Below are positions 6,269-10,592 of a DNA stretch of 10,592 nucleotides, piece by piece. Location of the stretch: positions 1 through 10,592 of the forward strand of contig DBMH01000205.1 of NCBI GenBank assembly GCA_002297645.1, written 5' to 3'. This stretch comes from Rhodanobacteraceae bacterium UBA703 (GTDB lineage: Bacteria; Pseudomonadota; Gammaproteobacteria; Xanthomonadales; Rhodanobacteraceae). Both the position numbers and the translations under genes were made by a program. Every line of letters starts with the position of its first letter. The stretch's first letter is position 1. The notes beneath the pieces were generated by a model that was not told the origin of the DNA, made no database searches, and saw only the letters and a list, made by a program, of their open reading frames with translations.

Positions 6269-6928
6269 ATGCTTCGTGGATCGTCCCGACGGATCGCCTG
6301 CGCTGTCGCGCTCGCTTCGTTCGCCTGCACCGCCACGGCGACGGCGGCCGGCAGCGGCGTGCGCAACCAGTACAAGTGGCGCGACGGCAGCGGCGCGCTG
6401 CATTACTCCGACGCCTTGCCGGCCGAGGCGGCGAAGTACGGCTACGAGGTCGTCAACGGCCAGGGCATCGTGATCCGGCGCGTCGAGCGCGCCAAGACGC
6501 CGGAAGAACTGGCCGTCGCCAAGGCCGAGCAGGCCCGGGACCGTGCGCAACGCGAGGAAGCCGCAACGCGCTCACGCACCGATGCGCAACTGCTGTCCGC
6601 CTATCCGTCCGAAACCGACCTGCAGCACGCGCAGCAGCAGAAGCTCGAGCTGCTCGACCAGCAGGTCGAATCGGCGCGCATCAGCCTGCGCAGCCAGGAG
6701 CAGGCGCTGGCCGACCAGCTTGCGCACGCGGCCGAGGTCGAGCGCAACGGCAAGACACTGCCCGAACCGCAGGCGAAACTGATCGCCGACACGCGCAAGC
6801 AGATCGACGTGCTGCGCGCGGCCATGACGCGCCGCGAGAACGAACGCGCGGCCGCGGCCGCGGCCATGGAGGCCGAACGCGTCCACTATCGCGAACTAAA
6901 GGCGAAATCGGCGGAAGACCGCCCCTAG
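6269..6928 (+). CDS. Secreted DUF4124-domain protein with coiled-coil C terminus (219 aa)
   Basis: This protein is of unknown function. The N terminus has arginines, then a hydrophobic stretch (ACAVALASFACTATATAA, about 10-27), a typical Sec signal peptide, so a periplasmic location is expected. Residues 33-49 (NQYKWRDGSGALHYSDA) match the DUF4124 consensus, a Tyr-Lys-Trp-x-Asp-x-x-Gly...His-Tyr-Ser-Asp pattern found in many short proteobacterial envelope proteins. From about 80 to the end the sequence is Glu/Gln/Arg/Ala-rich and strongly helical, probably coiled coil, with a Pro break near 164-166. The ATG at 6269 has a strong AGGAGG 7 nt upstream. The stop TAG is half of the CTAG shared with the convergent zinc-ribbon gene. 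Its place after pyrE offers no functional clue. The family call is good; the function is unknown. Confidence 0.85.
   Translation: MLRGSSRRIACAVALASFACTATATAAGSGVRNQYKWRDGSGALHYSDALPAEAAKYGYEVVNGQGIVIRRVERAKTPEELAVAKAEQARDRAQREEAATRSRTDAQLLSAYPSETDLQHAQQQKLELLDQQVESARISLRSQEQALADQLAHAAEVERNGKTLPEPQAKLIADTRKQIDVLRAAMTRRENERAAAAAAMEAERVHYRELKAKSAEDRP
6925..6928. other. CTAG serving as the stop codon of two convergent genes
   Basis: The palindrome CTAG contains TAG on each strand. Plus bases 6926-6928 end the DUF4124 gene; minus bases 6927-6925 end the zinc-ribbon gene. The coding regions overlap by 4 bp, leaving no intergenic space for a conventional terminator for either transcript. Confidence 0.85.
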
Positions 6929-7254
6929 CGCCCCACTTCCGCTCTGTCCCCCGGGTGACGCGGCAGGACCGGCGTCAATCGTGCGGTGCGCGCGAGCAGC
7001 CACCGGTCGAGCGCAGCGATCACTCCCACCAGCGCCAGCCACGCGAACAGGCGTGCAGGGTCCGGGGCGAAGACGGGCAGCGCCGTCCCACCGACGGTGC
7101 CGAACAGGAACAGCAGGCTCCACTGCCCCGCCGGCCGATGGACGCGCCACGCCCGCGCGCACTCCACGCAGACGTACGGCCGCCGGAACGACGTGCCGCC
7201 GATCCGTGCCCGGTGCACCGGTGTTCCACAAGCGGGACAGGCGATCCGGGTCAT
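6925..7254 (-). CDS. Small zinc-ribbon membrane protein (109 aa), function unknown
   Basis: This is a hypothetical protein of 109 residues. The N terminus holds two Cys pairs, Cys6-x2-Cys9 (CPAC) and Cys29-x2-Cys32 (CVEC), 19 residues apart, a rubredoxin/zinc-ribbon arrangement likely to bind one zinc. Two hydrophobic helices follow at about 44-62 and 67-86, then an Arg/Pro-rich tail. It would sit in the inner membrane with the ribbon at the N terminus. The ATG at 7254 lies 5 bp after the algC stop. No nearby in-frame alternative start exists (the preceding Val codons are GTT and GTC) and the Shine-Dalgarno is weak, suggesting coupling to algC. The open frame upstream of this ATG is a shadow of algC. 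The paired cysteines and helices argue for a real gene. No specific family was recognised. Confidence 0.68.
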   Translation of the reverse strand: MTRIACPACGTPVHRARIGGTSFRRPYVCVECARAWRVHRPAGQWSLLFLFGTVGGTALPVFAPDPARLFAWLALVGVIAALDRWLLARTARLTPVLPRHPGDRAEVGR

Positions 7255-7259
7255 CGGGA

Positions 7260-9611
7260 CTAGAACGGAATCGGCAACGCCGGATCGAGTGCCTTCAGCT
7301 GCGCGCGGAACAGGTCCTGGATGCGCGTGAGTGCCGCCGCGTTGTCCGCGTCGAAGCGCAGCACCAGCACCGGCGTCGTGTTCGACGCGCGTACCAGCCC
7401 CCAGCCGTCGGGCCAGTCGGCGCGCAGGCCGTCGATCGTCGTCAGCCGCGCACCGTCGAACTTCGCCTTGGCGCGGAACTGCTCGATGAAGCGATAGTGC
7501 TCGCCTTCGCGCATCGGAATCTTCAGTTCCGGCGTCGACACGCCTTTCGGCAGCGTGTCGAAGATCTGCTGCGCCGTGCGGCCGTCGAGGTCGCCGGCGA
7601 GGATCTCCATCAGGCGTGCGGCGGCGTAGATGCCGTCGTCGAAACCGTACCAGCGCTCGCCGAAGAAGAAGTGGCCGCTCATCTCGCCCGCCATCGCGGC
7701 CTCGGTCTCGCGCATCTTCGACTTGATCAGCGAGTGGCCGGTGCGCCACATCAGCGGGCTGCCGCCGTGCTGCAGGATCAGCGGCTGCAGGTGGCCGGTG
7801 CACTTCACGTCGTAGATGATCGTCGCGCCCGGATTGCGCGTGAGGATGTCGATCGCGAACAGCATGAGCAGGCGGTCCGGGAAGATCACCTCGCCGCTCG
7901 GCGTGACCACGCCCAGGCGGTCGCCGTCGCCGTCGAAGGCGAGGCCGAGGTCCGCCTTCTCGTGGCGCACGACCGCGATCAGGTCCTCGAGGTTGTGCAG
8001 GTCGGACGGATCGGGATGATGGTTCGGGAACGTGCCGTCGACCTCGCAGTAGAGCGGCACCACTTCGCAGCCGATGCCCTCCAGCACGGCCGGGGCGATC
8101 GCGCCCGGGATGCCGTTGCCGCAGTCGACGACGATCTTGAGCCGACGCTCGGTCTGCACATCGTCGGTGATGCGGCGGATGTAGTCCTGGCCGACGTCGA
8201 TCGCCTGCAGCCCGCCCATGCCGTCGACGAAGCGCCCCTCGACGATGCGCCGGTAGAGATCCTGGATCGCGCCTTCCGACAGCGTCTCGCCGCCGAGCAC
8301 GATCTTGAATCCGTTGTAGTCCGGCGGATTGTGGCTGCCGGTCACGGAGATACCGGAACCGGTCTGCAGGTGGTAGTTCGCGAAATACGTCACCGGCGTC
8401 GGCGCCGCGCCGATGTCGATTACGTCCATGCCGGTCGAGCGCAGGCCCTCGATCAGCGCGCGCACCAGCTCCGGACCCGACAGGCGCCCGTCGCGGCCGA
8501 CGACGATCTCACGCAGGCCGCGGTCGCGCGCCTCGCTGCCGACCGCGCGGCCGATCAGGCGCGCGACGTCGTAGGTCAGCCCCTTCCCCACCACGCCGCG
8601 GATGTCGTAGGCGCGGAACATGCTCGCGTCCAACTGCGCGGGGTCCACCGCCGCGACGGCCGGCTTCGATGCCGCGGGCTTCGCGGCGGGTTCGGGGTTC
8701 TGCTGGATCGCTTCGGCCAACGTGATGTCCTCGGTTTTCGATTGCGTGGGGCGGCGCAGCATCGCCACTGCGCGCTGAACGCCGACCTGCCGCAGCCACA
8801 GCGCGCCCGCGCCGCCGAGCAGGCAGAGCAGGGACAGGAAACCCAACAGGCCGAAACTGCGCGGCATGACGATGAAATATTCCGGCTCCGCGCTGCCGAC
8901 CCGCAAGCTCGACCCCGGCACCGGCGCGCCGAAGTCCGCGACGGGACTCAGCCGGGCCGAACCGATGCTGTCGATCTGCAGGTCGCCGCGTCCGTCGCCC
9001 TGGCGAAGCTGCAGGCCGGTGGCGCCCGCACCAGTGTCCTGGAACACCTCGACGAGCGGCTCGAACGGCAGCTCGACGACGGCATAGGCACGCACCTTGC
9101 CGTCGATCGGGGCGGGCTGGGCGAACATCAGCCGGCGGCGGCGATCGGCACCCGATCGCATTTCGGCCGGCGGCGTCTCGGGATGGACCTTCGCATGCAT
9201 CAGCGCGGCCGCCTTGGCGTAGCCGAGCGCCTTGAGATCGCCGTCCAGCACCTCGTCGAGATTCGCGCTGAAGAACTGCGCGTCGCCCGCCTCCGGCAGC
9301 ACCTGTTTCAGCGCGGAAGCCGCAGCGCCGTAGTCGGGGCCGCCCTCGCCATCGAGCGCCTGCTGCACGGACGGCGACGCCAGCGCCTGCACGACGCGCT
9401 CGCGCTGGCTGCGGACTTCCTTCGCGAGCGCGCCCACGACCGCGTCGCGCACGGCATCCGCACGGGCGATGCCGCTCTGCAACCGCCACACCAGCGACGC
9501 CTGCCACGCCAGGAACACGCCGGAAACGAGCAGCAGCGTTCCCAGCGCCAGCGGCAACAGCACGCGCCAGTCCACGCGGAATCCCGGTCGTGCCGCGGTC
9601 GCCTCACTCAT
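7260..9611 (-). CDS. algC: Membrane-anchored phosphomannomutase/phosphoglucomutase, AlgC type (783 aa)
   Basis: This is an alpha-D-phosphohexomutase that interconverts the 6- and 1-phosphates of mannose and glucose, feeding GDP-mannose and UDP-glucose routes to LPS and exopolysaccharide. The catalytic part, about 327-783, closely resembles Pseudomonas AlgC: FRAYDIRG (332-339), phosphoserine loop TGSHNPPDYNG with Ser426 (424-434), metal loop DGDGDR (560-565), sugar loop GEMSGH (642-647), phosphate loop RASNTTPV (741-748) and the terminal PF. The first 326 residues are an extra module: TM at about 17-40, a periplasmic domain at about 41-250 with a helical start, TM at about 253-274, then a Pro/Ala linker. 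The start at 9611 follows AGGGGA. Met331 (ATG at 8621) could yield a soluble AlgC-sized form of 453 residues, but its Shine-Dalgarno is poor. It lies 18 bp after dut in a coaBC-dut-algC operon. Enzyme call secure; the role of the extension is unknown. Confidence 0.96.
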   Translation of the reverse strand: MSEATAARPGFRVDWRVLLPLALGTLLLVSGVFLAWQASLVWRLQSGIARADAVRDAVVGALAKEVRSQRERVVQALASPSVQQALDGEGGPDYGAAASALKQVLPEAGDAQFFSANLDEVLDGDLKALGYAKAAALMHAKVHPETPPAEMRSGADRRRRLMFAQPAPIDGKVRAYAVVELPFEPLVEVFQDTGAGATGLQLRQGDGRGDLQIDSIGSARLSPVADFGAPVPGSSLRVGSAEPEYFIVMPRSFGLLGFLSLLCLLGGAGALWLRQVGVQRAVAMLRRPTQSKTEDITLAEAIQQNPEPAAKPAASKPAVAAVDPAQLDASMFRAYDIRGVVGKGLTYDVARLIGRAVGSEARDRGLREIVVGRDGRLSGPELVRALIEGLRSTGMDVIDIGAAPTPVTYFANYHLQTGSGISVTGSHNPPDYNGFKIVLGGETLSEGAIQDLYRRIVEGRFVDGMGGLQAIDVGQDYIRRITDDVQTERRLKIVVDCGNGIPGAIAPAVLEGIGCEVVPLYCEVDGTFPNHHPDPSDLHNLEDLIAVVRHEKADLGLAFDGDGDRLGVVTPSGEVIFPDRLLMLFAIDILTRNPGATIIYDVKCTGHLQPLILQHGGSPLMWRTGHSLIKSKMRETEAAMAGEMSGHFFFGERWYGFDDGIYAAARLMEILAGDLDGRTAQQIFDTLPKGVSTPELKIPMREGEHYRFIEQFRAKAKFDGARLTTIDGLRADWPDGWGLVRASNTTPVLVLRFDADNAAALTRIQDLFRAQLKALDPALPIPF

Positions 9612-9629
9612 GAACCATCCCCTGTCTCG

Positions 9630-10082
9630 TCAATGGCGCCCCGAGCTGCCGAACCCGCCCGCGCCGCGTTCGCTCGGCGCGAAATCGTCGACGACCTCGA
9701 AGGCGGCGCGCACGACCGGCAGGATGACCAGCTGCGCGATGCGTTCCCCTGGCGCGATCGTAAACGCAGCTCCGGAACGGTTCCAGCACGAGATCATCAA
9801 CGGCCCCTGGTAGTCGGCGTCGATCAGCCCGACGAGGTTGCCGAGCACGATGCCGTGCTTGTGACCGAGCCCCGAGCGCGGCAGCACGACGGCGCAGTAG
9901 AGAGGATCGCCGATATGGATCGCGATGCCGCTGGGAATCAGTGCGCTCGCTCCCGCCTGCAGCGTCAGCGGCTCCTCGACCATCGCGCGCAGGTCGACGC
10001 CCGCCGATGCCGGCGTGGCCGGTCCGGGCAGCGGGAACTCGCGCCCGATGCGCGGATCGAGGATCTTCAGCTCGACCTTCAT
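9630..10082 (-). CDS. dut: Deoxyuridine 5'-triphosphate nucleotidohydrolase, dUTPase (150 aa)
   Basis: This trimeric dUTPase hydrolyses dUTP to dUMP and pyrophosphate, keeping uracil out of DNA and supplying dUMP for thymidylate. All five motifs are visible: I, AGVDLRA (27-33); II, PRSGLGHKHGIVLGN (68-82); III, GLIDADYQGPL (85-95), with catalytic Asp90; IV, GERIAQLVILPV (112-123); and V, the flexible tail RGAGGFGSSGRH (139-150). Its length is nearly that of E. coli Dut. The ATG at 10082 is chosen because MKVELKILDPRIG is the standard N terminus. Longer in-frame starts only extend into coaBC. The ATG overlaps the coaBC stop as ATGA (10079-10082), with a GGGGGCG purine-rich stretch upstream, so translation is probably coupled. 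algC starts 18 bp after its stop. Confidence 0.98.
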   Translation of the reverse strand: MKVELKILDPRIGREFPLPGPATPASAGVDLRAMVEEPLTLQAGASALIPSGIAIHIGDPLYCAVVLPRSGLGHKHGIVLGNLVGLIDADYQGPLMISCWNRSGAAFTIAPGERIAQLVILPVVRAAFEVVDDFAPSERGAGGFGSSGRH

Positions 10083-10592
10083 GCGCGGCGCCCCCGTGCC
10101 GCGCGACGCTCGACGATGCGGGCGACCAAGGCACGCGCGAGCGCACGCTTGTCCGCCTGCGCGAGTTCCTCGCGTCCATCGGCCCACAGCAGCAGCAATG
10201 CGTTGTCGTCGCGTTCGAAGCCGCAATCGGCTCCGACGCGGTTCGCCGCGATCATGTCGAGATTCTTGCGTTCCAGCTTGCCGCGTGCGTATGTCTCGAC
10301 GTTCTCGGTCTCGGCGGCGAAGCCGACCACGAACGGGCGTCGTGCCGGCAGCGCGGCGACCTCCGCGAGGATGTCCGGGTTCTGCACCAGCGCGAGTTCG
10401 AGCCCTCCCGCGCCGGACTTCTTGAGCTTCTGCGGCGCGACCTCGGACGGGCGGAAGTCGCCGACCGCCGCCGCGGAGACGAACACGTCGTGCGTCGTCG
10501 CATTCGCCAGCACGGCCTCGCGCATTTCGCGCGCGCTGCGCACGTCGACGCGCGTGACGCCGGCCGGCGTCGCCAGCGCCACGGGGCCGGCG
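10079..10592 (-). CDS. coaBC: Bifunctional phosphopantothenoylcysteine decarboxylase/synthetase, C-terminal 170 residues (CoaB part)
   Basis: This is the 3' end of coaBC (dfp). The visible part is the CoaB domain, which joins cysteine to 4'-phosphopantothenate using CTP during coenzyme A synthesis; the CoaC decarboxylase half would lie beyond base 10592. The frame is open to the window edge: the codons before the GTG at 10582 read Ala-Gly-Pro, giving AGPVALATPAGVTRVDV, the usual CoaB strand, so that GTG is not the start. Further motifs are SAAAVGDFRP, APQKLKKSG (the conserved Lys-rich CoaB segment), QNPDILAEVA and VGFAAETENVETYARGK, followed by KNLDMIAANRVG. It overlaps dut by 4 bp (ATGA). 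The coaBC-dut-algC order is also known in pseudomonads. Identification is secure; only completeness is limited. Confidence 0.97.
   Translation of the reverse strand, partial: AGPVALATPAGVTRVDVRSAREMREAVLANATTHDVFVSAAAVGDFRPSEVAPQKLKKSGAGGLELALVQNPDILAEVAALPARRPFVVGFAAETENVETYARGKLERKNLDMIAANRVGADCGFERDDNALLLLWADGREELAQADKRALARALVARIVERRAARGRRA

Noticed and set aside
4770..6473. A 567-codon plus-strand frame spanning the kinase, the promoter region and pyrE.
   Set aside because: It crosses three established features in the wrong frame and its product is Arg/Gly/Ala-rich with no recognisable motif.
6262..7263. A 333-codon plus-strand frame overlapping the DUF4124 gene and the zinc-ribbon gene.
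   Set aside because: Its sequence is low-complexity and Arg/Ala/Pro-rich, while the DUF4124 frame has a signal peptide, a domain match and a good SD.
6925..7803. A longer 292-codon version of the zinc-ribbon gene.
   Set aside because: The upstream part is an Arg-rich shadow of algC. The zinc ribbon, helices and operon spacing all favour the ATG at 7254.

Overview
The window is GC-rich, densely coding DNA that looks chromosomal. It most resembles a gammaproteobacterium of the Lysobacterales (Xanthomonadales: Lysobacter/Luteimonas/Rhodanobacter-like). That placement is inferred from recalled gene order (coaBC-dut-long algC, then pyrE nearby), the membrane-extended AlgC type, a DUF4124 protein and codon usage rich in G/C third positions. 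No search was run. I see no tRNA, rRNA, CRISPR array, insertion sequence or other mobile-element signature. The many long open frames antisense to the real genes are a by-product of high GC.

Left part (1-5417, all minus strand). Read in the direction of transcription, this is a LytS-type membrane histidine kinase, a LytTR response regulator overlapping it by GTGA, a 122-bp spacer, an RND (HAE1-like) efflux permease, and after 21 bp the start of its periplasmic adaptor, which leaves the window at base 1. The layout suggests a two-component system controlling, or co-transcribed with, a tripartite efflux pump. The permease carries unusual residues (Glu-Cys) where AcrB has its Asp-Asp proton-relay pair.

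Middle (5418-6928, plus strand). A 151-bp divergent intergenic region separates the kinase from pyrE (orotate phosphoribosyltransferase). It holds overlapping -10-like elements on both strands, a short palindrome, and a TANNNT box 7 nt upstream of the SD-less kinase start. pyrE is followed by a secreted DUF4124 coiled-coil protein with its own -10-like element and a strong Shine-Dalgarno.

Right part (6925-10592, minus strand). This is a compact pantothenate/nucleotide/sugar-phosphate operon: coaBC (3' part only), then dut (overlap ATGA), then a 783-residue AlgC-type phosphomannomutase/phosphoglucomutase with a two-helix membrane 'sensor-like' N-terminal extension, then a small zinc-ribbon membrane protein. 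The zinc-ribbon gene and the DUF4124 gene converge and share the tetranucleotide CTAG as both stop codons. Most of the window is housekeeping. The parts worth a second look are the efflux/LytTR module, the AlgC extension, and the two small uncharacterised membrane or secreted proteins.
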